Source: UBA10161 sp038891035 (GTDB lineage: Archaea; Micrarchaeota; Micrarchaeia; Anstonellales; Anstonellaceae). From it: a DNA stretch of 64,000 nt. The notes below the pieces were generated by a model. That model was not told the origin of the DNA. It saw only the letters and a program-made list of their open reading frames with translations, and did not search any database. The position numbers and the translations under genes were made by a program. The stretch lies in contig JAWAEW010000002.1 in assembly GCA_038891035.1 (NCBI GenBank), positions 24,971 to 88,970 on the forward strand. The letters run 5' to 3'. Shown here one piece after another: positions 42,328-50,999 of the stretch (position 1 is its first letter; the number at the start of each line of letters is the position of its first letter).

Positions 42328-43245
42328 TCACCAACCTTTTGGGTAAACCCCCCTTTGCATGAAAATCCTTTTAGGGACAGCCGCAACGCCAGTTTTGGTG
42401 ACTGTAAGCTCTGAGGAAGACATCTGGGCACAGGCCACGCCGACAAGTTCCCCTTTTTTGCTTATCAGTGCGACCAGCGAGCCGCGCGTGAAACTCACGT
42501 CGTGCCCCTCGACCCCAGGCGCATACAACGGCGCCCCGGCGCAGACTGCCTCAATGGCAGAGTCCCTAAGGACTATTCTCGGAAGCGCAAGCGCTTCGTC
42601 CGCAGGGATGAGCATGCTGCGGATCCTGCTCTCATCATGCTTTTCTTTTGCCAGCCAAGCTGCATCAGAAAGATCATGAAGGGTGTGGGCAGAGGCTTCT
42701 GTTATAGAGCCTACGCAGGTCCTTCGAAGCTCAAGCATCTTTGCCCCGCCGAAATACGGGGCAAAATCCTCTACCAGCACACGAATATATGTGCCTGCTT
42801 GGCAGCGCACTTCGAAAAGCACGTCGCTGGAGCGTATTTGGAGAGGCTTAATATAATAAACCTTGCGTTTGCGCGGCTTTTTTGCAACTGCAGATTCTTT
42901 CGGAGGAGTTTGCACTATCTCTCCTACAAACCTTTCAAATACACTGCGAACTTCCTTTTCAGTTGGCTTTGTGCCTGTGCGCATTAGGCAAACATAGGTT
43001 TTATCTTTGCCTGTCATATAGGAAAGGAGTTTGGTTGCTTTTCCAAGGGCGACTGGCAAAACCCCTGAAACTTGAGGGTCCAGCGTTCCGCTGTGACCGC
43101 TTTTGTTTATTCCCAAGATCTTTCTGACCCACGCCGAAACCTCATGGCTGGAAGGGCCCCTCGGCTTGTCTATAATTACAAATGAACAGTCCAAAAGTTG
43201 TCTGAGGCTGCATGACTCTCTGGTAGGAGAAGATATGAATGCCAT
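42328..43245 (-). CDS. cbf5: tRNA/rRNA pseudouridine synthase Cbf5 (TruB family)
   Basis: 305 residues. Catalytic Asp in GHSGTLDPQVSGVLPVALG; then the RNA-binding thumb (RKRKVYYIKPLQIRSSD in part), CQAGTYIRVLVEDF and a C-terminal PUA domain (from about 225; TRGSLVALISKKGELVGVA). Works alone on tRNA U55 or with H/ACA guide RNPs. It lies directly upstream of a tRNA-Ser. Confidence 0.95.
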   Translation of the reverse strand: MAFISSPTRESCSLRQLLDCSFVIIDKPRGPSSHEVSAWVRKILGINKSGHSGTLDPQVSGVLPVALGKATKLLSYMTGKDKTYVCLMRTGTKPTEKEVRSVFERFVGEIVQTPPKESAVAKKPRKRKVYYIKPLQIRSSDVLFEVRCQAGTYIRVLVEDFAPYFGGAKMLELRRTCVGSITEASAHTLHDLSDAAWLAKEKHDESRIRSMLIPADEALALPRIVLRDSAIEAVCAGAPLYAPGVEGHDVSFTRGSLVALISKKGELVGVACAQMSSSELTVTKTGVAAVPKRIFMQRGVYPKGW

Positions 43246-43252
43246 AAAAATA

Positions 43253-43444
43253 TTAGTTTATGCTGACGATTGTTTCGGTAGGCTCAAGGTGGAGGACCGA
43301 ACATTTTCTCTCTGGCTTTTTCTTGCGTGCCTGCGAACGTATCATCACAAAATTTTTATCTATTATTTTTGTGACCACTACCTTTTGACCAGCGTCCCTT
43401 CCTTTTGTCTTAATGCAAACTCTTCCAACTTGAATTGCTGCCAT
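43253..43444 (-). CDS. rpl14e: Ribosomal protein eL14
   Basis: 63 residues from ATG 43444 (GGTGATTTTT upstream). AIQVGRVCIKTKGRDAGQKVV is the KOW-type eL14 start; VLHLEPT ends it. A short archaeal form. Its first bases overlap nothing; Cmk ends 5 bases away. Confidence 0.92.
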   Translation of the reverse strand: MAAIQVGRVCIKTKGRDAGQKVVVTKIIDKNFVMIRSQARKKKPERKCSVLHLEPTETIVSIN

Positions 43445-43449
43445 AAAAA

Positions 43450-43995
43450 TCACCGCTTCTTTTGCTTAGATGCGCCTTTTTTAAATCCCTTTGCCTTTGC
43501 AGCACAGCAGATTATCTCTGCTGATTGCTTCGGGTGGAATTTTTCTGTGTTAATCACCAAATCGAAACCAGAATGATCGTAAATATCTATTCCGTATATT
43601 CTCAGGTATCTTTGCCTGTTGCTTTCATCTCTTTGACTTATATGCTGCTGTGCCTCTTCAGAAGTCATGCCGTCCCTTTGTGCTATTCTTTGCGCTCTTG
43701 CAGCTGCTGATGCATTTAGCCAGATTTTCAAGTCTGCATCTTTTATCATCCATGGACCAAGCCAGGTGGTAACTACGCAGTTTCCTTTTGCCTGCTTTAT
43801 TAAAGCTTTGTCAAAATTTTTGTCTATACTACTGTTTTGCTCTGCTTTTTTGTGAAATTCCATAAGGCTGATTTTTGATTTTTTTGCAAGGGTTTTGAAA
43901 GTAGGATTGATAAGTTTCATGCCGAGCTTTTTGGCCACCAGCAATCCTATGGAGTTCTTTCCGCTTCCTGAAAGGCCAGAGATGCAGATCTTCAT
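43450..43995 (-). CDS. cmk: Cytidylate kinase, archaeal short type
   Basis: 181 residues; phosphorylates CMP/dCMP. P-loop GLSGSGKNS at 7-15 has Asn where Ser/Thr is usual, followed by Ser. Lid Arg residues lie in RAQRIAQRDGM and RYLRIYGID. A basic tail ends the protein. In archaea cmk normally sits beside eL14 and eL34 as here. Confidence 0.9.
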   Translation of the reverse strand: MKICISGLSGSGKNSIGLLVAKKLGMKLINPTFKTLAKKSKISLMEFHKKAEQNSSIDKNFDKALIKQAKGNCVVTTWLGPWMIKDADLKIWLNASAAARAQRIAQRDGMTSEEAQQHISQRDESNRQRYLRIYGIDIYDHSGFDLVINTEKFHPKQSAEIICCAAKAKGFKKGASKQKKR

Positions 43996-44024
43996 TTATA
44001 CCACTGTGATGCACTGCATATACT

Positions 44025-44339
44025 TTACTGCCTCACATAAGGCAAAAGCCTTACCTCGATTTCTTCTAGCTTGATCGCACCTTCTTTCAGGCGGTTGCGC
44101 AGCACAAGCACTCTACTTGAACACGCACTGCAAAGCTGCCCCCCGAATTTCCTGTTTGGGGCTCTACTAGATGGAGTAAGGGAAGGGTCAGAAGATACTG
44201 CCTGAAGAGCACTGTTACAGATTGCACAATGGTGGTTCTTGAATTTTTTGCGTCTCTTGTAGTGTATTACTACTCCTCTTTTTGGAGTGCGCCTGAAAAT
44301 TTTTCTTACCGACCTAGAGCGATTTTTTGGGACTGGCAT
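44025..44339 (-). CDS. rpl34e: Ribosomal protein eL34
   Basis: 104 residues from ATG 44339 (GGTGTGTT upstream). Zinc knuckles CAICNS and CSACSS flank a PNRKFGGQL segment; basic N-terminus RSRSVRKIFRRTPKRG. Full length. Confidence 0.94.
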   Translation of the reverse strand: MPVPKNRSRSVRKIFRRTPKRGVVIHYKRRKKFKNHHCAICNSALQAVSSDPSLTPSSRAPNRKFGGQLCSACSSRVLVLRNRLKEGAIKLEEIEVRLLPYVRQ

Positions 44340-44347
44340 AACACACC

Positions 44348-45220
44348 TCATTTATGAATTTTTTTGCTTGCCCACGTGTAAAAGGCCTTCCCTAAACTTA
44401 AAGAGAGGCCAAGCACAAAGGCAAAGAATATGAAAACTCCTGTTGAGCCGATTATGCGGCGGATGTTTAATAAAGGTAATGGAGCAGGCAAATCGATATA
44501 AAAGAAAGTCCCACTGTTGAACACTGCTTCAAGACGAGCATCCTTAGGTGGATTCGGCACAACGGTTGCATAAACTTTAACTTGCTGGCCGGAGGAATAC
44601 TCCTTGCTATTCGTAGTTATGTTTATAGCGTATGCAGTTTTACCGAGAAGAGCGTCAAGCACTCCAGACTGAGAAGTGTTGTGCAACCAAATATCCTTCA
44701 TGCTGCCGCCCTCATAAAATATGGGATGCTGGAACCTTGCAAGAGATTCGTTTTGAGCTGATTTCAATATTACATCTATCACCCATGCGCCTCTTTTTGC
44801 ATTTTCAGAGAGGACAATGCAACCAGAGTAAATTCCGTCGTTTGCTGCTTGGTCGCAACTCTCGGCAGAGCCATCATCAGAAAGTTGAATGTAAATGTCA
44901 TCATCTCCAGTTGGCTCAATGGCAGGAAAAACAAAGGATATAAGAAAGAAAAAAGGGATGAGAATTACGATGGCAAGTTTCAGCTGTATTTTGAAAAGCT
45001 CCATGGTCTGCTCGAGGTACTTTGATGAAAGCTCCTGGTATTCTTTTTCTCTTCTGGCTTTGCTTGCCTCAATCATTTTCTTTTGTGTCTCTTGCATCTC
45101 CTTTTGGAGAGAAAAAAGCCTTCCTTTACCGCCAACATTTTGCTGGGCAAAATTGTTGAATACTACATACCCAAAGGCCAGCAGAAGAAGAAAAAGCCAG
45201 TAATTTGAAAAATCAAACAT
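44348..45220 (-). CDS. EMC3/TMCO1 (DUF106) membrane insertase-like protein with a large extracytoplasmic insertion
   Basis: 290 residues. Span 1 at 7-25, a coiled coil at 32-75 (LQKEMQETQKKMIEASKARRE in part), span 2 at 80-102, and span 3 near 262-282 give the Oxa1-superfamily DUF106 layout used to insert membrane proteins. Between spans 2 and 3 lies a 155-residue beta-rich domain with a Cys pair, unlike typical short DUF106 proteins. Gene order after SecY/adk fits a role in membrane protein biogenesis. Confidence 0.8.
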   Translation of the reverse strand: MFDFSNYWLFLLLLAFGYVVFNNFAQQNVGGKGRLFSLQKEMQETQKKMIEASKARREKEYQELSSKYLEQTMELFKIQLKLAIVILIPFFFLISFVFPAIEPTGDDDIYIQLSDDGSAESCDQAANDGIYSGCIVLSENAKRGAWVIDVILKSAQNESLARFQHPIFYEGGSMKDIWLHNTSQSGVLDALLGKTAYAINITTNSKEYSSGQQVKVYATVVPNPPKDARLEAVFNSGTFFYIDLPAPLPLLNIRRIIGSTGVFIFFAFVLGLSLSLGKAFYTWASKKIHK

Positions 45221-45232
45221 TGTACGCGCACC

Positions 45233-45772
45233 TTATTCAAGCAGCAAGAGAAACTTTTGCTGCGCTTCTTCAAGCTTGCCTTGCCTGTTTGAAATGATGG
45301 CACAGGGGGCTCCTGTTAGGCATGAATATGCTGCTAGCAAGGCTCGGTTGACAGAATCGTGCTCTGCAAGAGAATCAACTGTCTGTGAATCGCGAGTGCG
45401 ACTTGCGTCTGCTTGCCTCCTTATAATTATCTCTTCAAATGGGGCTGTAATCAGGATCAAAAGCTCAACTTTCAGCTTTGAAAGGAGCCTGAAAGGCAAG
45501 CCTGGAAGGTAGCCTTTAGGGGTTGCTATTGAACAGTGAGTATCAAGAATGATTTTACCTTTCATTTTGGCAAGCTTTTTGCCAACTAATGATTGTATGA
45601 CTGCTTGTTTTTTTGGATCAAGCTTGCGGATTTGGTCACGGTCTGAAACCATGTATCTTTTTTGCGCTATTTCAAACATTAAATCGCCGTAATTGATGAT
45701 TTTGTAATCCTTTGGCGTGGCTGAAAGAACTGTGGATTTTCCTGCTCCAGGCAAGCCCATTACAACTATCAT
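45233..45772 (-). CDS. adkA: Adenylate kinase, archaeal type (or related NMP kinase)
   Basis: 179 residues. P-loop GLPGAGKSTVLS at 6-17, INYGDLMFEIA AMP-binding segment, DTHCSIATPKGYLPGLP and a basic lid (IIRRQADASRTRDSQ). Archaeal AdkA usually follows secY, as here. Interconverts ATP, ADP and AMP. Confidence 0.9.
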   Translation of the reverse strand: MIVVMGLPGAGKSTVLSATPKDYKIINYGDLMFEIAQKRYMVSDRDQIRKLDPKKQAVIQSLVGKKLAKMKGKIILDTHCSIATPKGYLPGLPFRLLSKLKVELLILITAPFEEIIIRRQADASRTRDSQTVDSLAEHDSVNRALLAAYSCLTGAPCAIISNRQGKLEEAQQKFLLLLE

Positions 45773-45776
45773 GTTC

Positions 45777-47303
45777 TCACCCCTTTCCTAGCAGATTGCT
45801 CAGAGTAGCATATGATTCAAAAAGGCGCTGGCGTTCAAGGTCTTGGTAAAGCCTGTAAAGTATTCCCACAGTAAGTAGTATTCCTGTGCCGGTTCCAAGT
45901 GCGCCCGTCAGGTCTGCAAGAGCAGCAAGCAGGCCGACAAAAGCCGAGCCAAGCACCACCACATAAGGAATATAGTTGTCTAATACTTTTTCTATTATGC
46001 GAGGGTCTCTTCTGAAGCCAGGAATTTGCAAGCCATACTTATCAAGTTGTTCTGCGACCTCTCTTGAACTCATGCCCGGAGTTGCTTCTACCCAAAATTG
46101 GCCAAAGATGATGCACAAAAACATCATAAACAAAATGTAAACAATTACATGCACCCATTCTGGAATTCCAAAAACTGGTGTAGTGCTATTGAGGATATGG
46201 CCAAAATATGCTGCATAATTGCCCTGATAAGGCCGATAAATTGGAGAGATGAAATAAAGCAGGCCATCATGCAATTGGTTGTCAGTGCCCACAAAACCAA
46301 TAATCTGCACCAGATCAATTCCTTCTTTGCATTTGTTGAAGGACGGACTTTCTGGGTCAAACTCCCCACCTATACACCAGTGCTTGCCTGCCAATCCGAC
46401 TGCAAAAAACTGAAGGTTCAGAAGCAGCGCTGATGCAAGAATTACTGGGATATTGGAGACATACAAGAATTTTATTGCGTGCCTGCTTCCAACTTTTGCC
46501 TTGTCAAAAGCAAGCGGAATTTCAATTTTGATTCCCTCTGCATAGGAAACTATAAGTATCACTAAAATAGTGAAAAACAGAGGCAAGAGAGTAGTGATTG
46601 CTGCTGGCAGCGCCTCTGCGCTTCCAGAAGCAAGATGGGCGATGACACCTGCTGAAGGATCGGTCAGCAAAGCTAAAGACCCGCCAACAATTGCCTGCGA
46701 AACACCTGCTGCAATGAAAAGAGAAATACCACTACCAATACCATGCTTTGAAACTACTTCGTCAAGATAAAGAAGCACAAGCGAGCCCAGCGCAATTTGC
46801 AATATAACAAGCACTGTAGTGTATGGAGCATACACTATTTCTTTTCCTTCCTGAACCACTACACCTTCTCCAAAAGCTGGAAATAGTGGAACTAGCACCA
46901 TTCTTGCAAAAATTACAAAGATTGCCGCCTCGACAAAACACAAGATGATTGCCAAAAGCTTTTGTGCGCCTTGAAAGGTCTTTTTTTGATCTGGGTCAGA
47001 CAGATCCACCTGAATTATTTTAGCTCCTGCAAAAAGCTGCAAAAATATGCTTGCAAGCACAATAGGGCCTATCCCAACCGTAATAAGTGAGCCTATCTTT
47101 GAAGCTGTAATCACCTGGAGGAAATCTGAATGGGAAGCAGAATGCCTAACTCCCAAAGCAACCACATGATACATCACAAAAAACAAGATTAGAGCAATCC
47201 CGCTCCACATCAGCCTTTCTGAAAGCGTGGGCGGCTTCGTTGGAGCCTCCACTTCCGGCAAGATGCGCAAAATTGGCTTGAGGAAATCAAGTGAACTGCC
47301 CAT
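45777..47303 (-). CDS. secY: Protein translocase subunit SecY
   Basis: 508 residues, ten spans. Plug and gate region SHSDFLQVITASKIGSLITVG, GIGSGISLFIAAGV, and the C-terminal cytoplasmic loop before the last spans GFRRDPRIIEKVLDNYIPYV. An extracellular loop with a Cys pair between spans 7 and 8 is archaeal-like. A possible own promoter lies at 47341-47352. Confidence 0.97.
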   Translation of the reverse strand: MGSSLDFLKPILRILPEVEAPTKPPTLSERLMWSGIALILFFVMYHVVALGVRHSASHSDFLQVITASKIGSLITVGIGPIVLASIFLQLFAGAKIIQVDLSDPDQKKTFQGAQKLLAIILCFVEAAIFVIFARMVLVPLFPAFGEGVVVQEGKEIVYAPYTTVLVILQIALGSLVLLYLDEVVSKHGIGSGISLFIAAGVSQAIVGGSLALLTDPSAGVIAHLASGSAEALPAAITTLLPLFFTILVILIVSYAEGIKIEIPLAFDKAKVGSRHAIKFLYVSNIPVILASALLLNLQFFAVGLAGKHWCIGGEFDPESPSFNKCKEGIDLVQIIGFVGTDNQLHDGLLYFISPIYRPYQGNYAAYFGHILNSTTPVFGIPEWVHVIVYILFMMFLCIIFGQFWVEATPGMSSREVAEQLDKYGLQIPGFRRDPRIIEKVLDNYIPYVVVLGSAFVGLLAALADLTGALGTGTGILLTVGILYRLYQDLERQRLFESYATLSNLLGKG

Positions 47304-47340
47304 GAAACCAACTTATGCAAGTGGCTATCTTCTGTGCAGT

Positions 47341-47352
47341 ATATTTAAATAT
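47341..47352. promoter_or_regulatory. Symmetric TATA box between secY and a small divergent gene
   Basis: ATATTTAAATAT is palindromic and lies 38 bases before the secY start (minus) and 31 bases before the 51-residue gene (plus), so it could drive both. Confidence 0.5.
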
Positions 47353-47382
47353 GTAATGCCACTTTGCCTTTGGTGAAGCGAA

Positions 47383-47538
47383 ATGCAGATTTTCAGGAAA
47401 ATCTTATGCGCAATTGGATTTCATCAGTGGGGCAAGGCAACGTATCTGGATAACCCAAGCTCGAACATAAAGGAGTTTAGGCAGAGGTGCAATTGCTGCG
47501 GAAAGATAAAAACTTGGGTAGAGGCAAAAAGCTACTGA
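47383..47538 (+). CDS. Small zinc-type protein, 51 residues
   Basis: ATG at 47383 with GGTGAAGCG nine bases before it and a TATA at correct distance. The protein starts MQIFRKILCAIGFHQW and ends with a C-x-CC zinc-like cluster (RCNCCGKIKTWVEAKSY); Cys and His (CAIGFH...RCNCC) could form one zinc site. Similar small HxW/CxxC phage- and archaeal-type proteins exist, but no function is known. It runs opposite to the ribosomal operon in the only sizeable gap, and its end overlaps uL15 by 7 bases. Confidence 0.7.
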   Translation: MQIFRKILCAIGFHQWGKATYLDNPSSNIKEFRQRCNCCGKIKTWVEAKSY

Positions 47539-47966
47539 GCTGATGGCTGCCGAGGCTCGACAACTCCACCTGCTTTTTTTATCTTTTCGCTTGCAAGGCG
47601 TGAAAACGCAACCGCCTTCACATGCACAGGAACCGAGATTGCGCCTGTTCCAAGTATTTTGCCCTCGAACTCAAAGTAGAGCTTATCGTCCTTTTTTTGA
47701 AGCTGGCCTTTTTGGGCAAGCTGGTCGATTTCGTAAAGATTTATAGTAGGAAGCTTTGGAGAGGGGTTGTGATTTACAAATCCGAACCGGCTGCCGTGCT
47801 CCATCCAGTCCCTTTCATATACAGTAACATAGGAAAACCTGTGCTTGTGCATGCCTGCTCTTCCCCATCCGCCTTTATTGCCCTTTCCTCGCTTGTTTTT
47901 AGCATTGCCTTTGCCATGGCTTCTTGAACCCAAAAACTTTCTGCTTCTCTTCCTTTGGCGCACCAT
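47532..47966 (-). CDS. rpl15: Ribosomal protein uL15
   Basis: 144 residues. RKRSRKFLGSRSHGKGNAKN at the start, then GRAGMHKHRFSYVTVYE and a C-terminal VKAVAFSRLASEKIKKAGG are uL15 landmarks. It directly follows uL30 with no gap. Confidence 0.96.
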   Translation of the reverse strand: MVRQRKRSRKFLGSRSHGKGNAKNKRGKGNKGGWGRAGMHKHRFSYVTVYERDWMEHGSRFGFVNHNPSPKLPTINLYEIDQLAQKGQLQKKDDKLYFEFEGKILGTGAISVPVHVKAVAFSRLASEKIKKAGGVVEPRQPSAQ

Positions 47967-48395
47967 TTAAACCATCCTTCTGATAATCTCAGAAATATTT
48001 TCATTCTTTCCAACAGGCCCGAACGGGGAGGGCTTTTTGCGCGAATCAAACCCGCCCTTTGGTGGTGACAATCTAACAAAAGGCCGAATTCCAAGTGCAG
48101 AGAGGCTTTTTCCACCCTCAAGCTGAAGTGCAACTTCCTGAGCCTCTTTTTGCGAGATTTGAGATCCGTCCTGCTTTAGGCCTCTTTTTGACAGAACTTC
48201 GGCAACGGTCTCTTTTTCTACTTTGCCAAATGAAACAAAATCCTTGCAGACTGCAAGCATTCCTCTGTAGCTTTGAGTGTCTGGGATGAAAGTGCAACAA
48301 TAAAGCCTCGGCAGATTTAGGCTTTTGAGAGTTTCTTTTACCTTAGGGGAAAGCGAAAATTTGCCTTTCAGCCGCAACACTGCTAAGATCCCCAT
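47967..48395 (-). CDS. rpl30: Ribosomal protein uL30
   Basis: 142 residues, the long archaeal form. AVLRLKGKFSLSPKVKETLKSL start, LVCK-like core (GMLAVCKDFVSFGKVEKE), and a C-terminal RLSPPKGGF segment. Between uS5 and uL15 as expected. Confidence 0.94.
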   Translation of the reverse strand: MGILAVLRLKGKFSLSPKVKETLKSLNLPRLYCCTFIPDTQSYRGMLAVCKDFVSFGKVEKETVAEVLSKRGLKQDGSQISQKEAQEVALQLEGGKSLSALGIRPFVRLSPPKGGFDSRKKPSPFGPVGKNENISEIIRRMV

Positions 48396-48405
48396 TTAAA
48401 GCACC

Positions 48406-49080
48406 CTAGTTATTCTTTTTTTCAAATCCTTCCTTTAAGCGCATGCTATTTAGCTGGTCGAGAGCAGATGCTGTTGCCATAGCCATATTATAAACATTTC
48501 TCGTTCTCCCTCTAGAAAAGCTCCATATATCCTTTACGCCTGCTGCTGCAAGCACTTTTTTGACCACTTCATTTGCAGCCAAACCAAGCCCGCGCGGAGC
48601 TGGTTTGAGCACTACCTCAACGCTTCCGGTTTTCCCGATCACTTTTATCGGAATGGAATGCTTTTGGCCGCAGCCGCATTCCCATGATCCGCAACCAAGG
48701 TTGACAAATGTGAAATTCCTCTTTGCATTTTTGAGGGCAGCTTCAATTGCAGGTTTGACCTCTTCAGATTTTCCTGCACCTATCCCAAAATGACCGTTTC
48801 TATCTCCAATAAGCACCACTGCCCTAAATTGGGATTTCCTGCCATTGTCAGTCATTCTTTGGGTGCTTGAAACCTCGAGCGTCTCCTCGATCAAGTTAGG
48901 ATAAAGATAGTCGATAATTTGGTGCTCCAGAATCCTTTTGCCCATCGCAAAGATTTGCTCTACTGAGGTAATTTGCCCTGCTTTAACCATTTTTCCAACT
49001 TCAGTTTTTGGAATCCATTCCTGAGCAGGTTCTTCAGAGCCGCTTGGCTTTTCAATCAAACCATCTTTTTTGAGTGCCAT
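48406..49080 (-). CDS. rps5: Ribosomal protein uS5
   Basis: 224 residues. WIPKTEVGKMVKAGQITSVEQ, RAVVLIGDRNGHFGIGAGKSEE in part, GCGSWECGCGQKHSIPIKVIG and the helical PAPRGLGLAANEVVKKVLAAAG tail part identify it. The GSWECGCG Cys set is the archaeal/eukaryal form. Confidence 0.97.
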   Translation of the reverse strand: MALKKDGLIEKPSGSEEPAQEWIPKTEVGKMVKAGQITSVEQIFAMGKRILEHQIIDYLYPNLIEETLEVSSTQRMTDNGRKSQFRAVVLIGDRNGHFGIGAGKSEEVKPAIEAALKNAKRNFTFVNLGCGSWECGCGQKHSIPIKVIGKTGSVEVVLKPAPRGLGLAANEVVKKVLAAAGVKDIWSFSRGRTRNVYNMAMATASALDQLNSMRLKEGFEKKNN

Positions 49081-49084
49081 TTTT

Positions 49085-49684
49085 TCACCACTGTAAGTTT
49101 TCTATCTTGCCTTTTACTATCTCAAAGATTGAAACAATATTTTCGGGTTGGAAGTTGCTTTTCAGATATGAAGAAAAAATGCTTGTGTATTTTTGCGGAT
49201 TTTCGGTTTTGAGCTTTTTTGCATATTCAGCAATTTGTTCTCCTTTTATTCGTGCATCATCAATCATCTTTTCAGGGTAATTTGTAGAAAGACCTGCGTC
49301 CAGTGCGCCCTGCAATGCCGCAAAAACAACTGCTCCTTTTGACGGAGTTTGCATGCCTATGTCCAAATTGAAATTCTCCACTCCTGCCTTTTTGGCGCGC
49401 TTGCCGGCAAGCAATCCGACTAGATAGGCTGTCGGAGAGTTGCAGTGCGGCACCCATCCGAATTCCAAAAGTTCCCTGCCTTCTGCGCTGCAAATTACTT
49501 TGTCACCTTGTGGGGAAAAATCAATGAACTGTACAGTCACGTTGCGGCTGCTTTTTCTCACTACCATCCGTGGGCGGCCTCCTTTGATTAAAGCAAGCCT
49601 TTTTGCATAATTTGTCAAATTAAGCCTTCTGCGCCTAAACGCAACTTTGTATTTTGGTCCTGTTGCTTTGCCCACATTCATCAC
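49085..49684 (-). CDS. rpl18: Ribosomal protein uL18
   Basis: 199 residues; binds 5S rRNA. RRRRLNLTNYAKRLALIKGG, HCNSPTAYLVGLLAGKRAKKAG and GLSTNYPEKMIDDARIKGEQIA (in part) are archaeal uL18 motifs. Overlaps the eL19 end by 4 bases. Confidence 0.96.
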   Translation of the reverse strand: MMNVGKATGPKYKVAFRRRRLNLTNYAKRLALIKGGRPRMVVRKSSRNVTVQFIDFSPQGDKVICSAEGRELLEFGWVPHCNSPTAYLVGLLAGKRAKKAGVENFNLDIGMQTPSKGAVVFAALQGALDAGLSTNYPEKMIDDARIKGEQIAEYAKKLKTENPQKYTSIFSSYLKSNFQPENIVSIFEIVKGKIENLQW

Positions 49685-50130
49685 GTCTCTTTCAACAGTT
49701 TGTTATCTTTAAGATATGCTTCCATGGCCTTTACTCCACGGAATGCATTCCCTTTTATCATAAGATAAATCTTGCGCATTACCGATTTTTCAATTCGCCC
49801 TGAATCAGCAAGCTGGTGCAAATACTTTCTTTGTGCCCGAACCTTGGCAATCCAGGCCTTTTTGGTGCCTTGGCGAGCACCCATACTTCCTTTTCTGCTT
49901 CCGGGTCCGCGGCGCCTGCCTTTCTTTTGCGCCTGATGGTGCAACCTGCCCCTTACCCTTGAAACCCCACGCTTTTTGAGTGCGTAAATTGCTCCTTCCG
50001 AAATTAAGCTTCGTACATCTTCGCGAGTGAGGGCTTCCTTTATCTTTTGGTACGCCTCTGGCTTGAAACGCACTTTATTTTCTCCTACACGCAAAATCTC
50101 TGCAGCTATCCTTCGCACAGTGCTGGACAT
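49681..50130 (-). CDS. rpl19e: Ribosomal protein eL19
   Basis: 149 residues from ATG 50130 (GTGATATTT upstream). TVRRIAAEILRVGENKVRF start and the basic RGRLHHQAQKKGRRRGPGSRKGS segment followed by a long helix. Confidence 0.96.
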   Translation of the reverse strand: MSSTVRRIAAEILRVGENKVRFKPEAYQKIKEALTREDVRSLISEGAIYALKKRGVSRVRGRLHHQAQKKGRRRGPGSRKGSMGARQGTKKAWIAKVRAQRKYLHQLADSGRIEKSVMRKIYLMIKGNAFRGVKAMEAYLKDNKLLKET

Positions 50131-50135
50131 AAATA

Positions 50136-50501
50136 TCACTTAGTTTTTTCTTTTATTACCTTTGGGTTGAGAACTTTTAGCCCAAGCTGCTGAGCCATCT
50201 TTTGGATTGCTGCTCTCTTGAGAGCACCCACGCCTGATGCAATCCGCACTGCAACACCTGAAAGGCCGGCAAGTTCTGCCGGGGATTGCACTCGAATTTC
50301 TGGAAGGCCACAGGGGTGTCTATGTTTGAGCTGCTTGGGTTGTCCATATCCAATCGAAGGCGATGCGCCCATATAGGCAAGCTTTTGCCTCTTTTTATTG
50401 TCAATTCCTCTTGGCCTTCTCCAAGAGAGAGGCACACGGCTCCTTTTGGTGCGGCCGTAGTTTGGCCTCAAAAACTTTGGATGCTTCCTTTTTGACACCA
50501 T
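50136..50501 (-). CDS. rpl32e: Ribosomal protein eL32
   Basis: 121 residues from ATG 50501 (GTGATTTTT upstream). KFLRPNYGRTKRSRVPLSWRRPRG in part, PSIGYGQPKQLKHRHPCGL and VRIASGVGALKRAAI match eL32. Slightly short because the N-terminal domain found in some archaea is missing. Confidence 0.95.
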   Translation of the reverse strand: MVSKRKHPKFLRPNYGRTKRSRVPLSWRRPRGIDNKKRQKLAYMGASPSIGYGQPKQLKHRHPCGLPEIRVQSPAELAGLSGVAVRIASGVGALKRAAIQKMAQQLGLKVLNPKVIKEKTK

Positions 50502-50506
50502 AAAAA

Positions 50507-50989
50507 TCACTCAACTACATAAAATCCATCTTGGAAGATTCTTGAATCTCTATCCCTTATTTTTGTTGCCGCTCGCAGATTCGCGATTGTTTGCCCCACC
50601 TCTTCTTTAGAGGGACCTGAAACGGTCAATTCTTGACCCTTTGCCTCCACCTTTGTGGAGCCAACGATTCGCGCTTTGCGGGGTTGTTTTTCTCCCATGA
50701 AATTTTTTATCAGTATCTCTTTGCCTTTCACTTCAACCGAAATTGGAAAATGGGCATATATTGCCTTGAGCTTTTTGGTATACCCTTCAGTAACTCCCTT
50801 TGCCATATTTAAAAGATGGGTTTCCACTGTCTTTTGCATAGTCTTGTCTGCGCTTACCAATATCTTGCCATCTTTAAGCTCTATCTTCACAGATGGGTGG
50901 AGGAAAACTTTCTCCACAGTCCCTTTTGGGCCGCTGAATGTCACCTTTTGCCCTTCTATGCTGACTTTTACGCCTTGCGGAATCTCCAT
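50507..50989 (-). CDS. rpl6: Ribosomal protein uL6
   Basis: 160 residues from the ATG at 50989 (GGGTAGATAAG upstream). MEIPQGVKVSIEGQKVTFSG and a second uL6 repeat with GKEILIKNFMGEKQPRKA; C-terminal RDSRIFQDGFYVVE. Shorter than the typical archaeal 175-185 residues. Confidence 0.94.
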   Translation of the reverse strand: MEIPQGVKVSIEGQKVTFSGPKGTVEKVFLHPSVKIELKDGKILVSADKTMQKTVETHLLNMAKGVTEGYTKKLKAIYAHFPISVEVKGKEILIKNFMGEKQPRKARIVGSTKVEAKGQELTVSGPSKEEVGQTIANLRAATKIRDRDSRIFQDGFYVVE

Positions 50990-50999
50990 CTTATCTACC

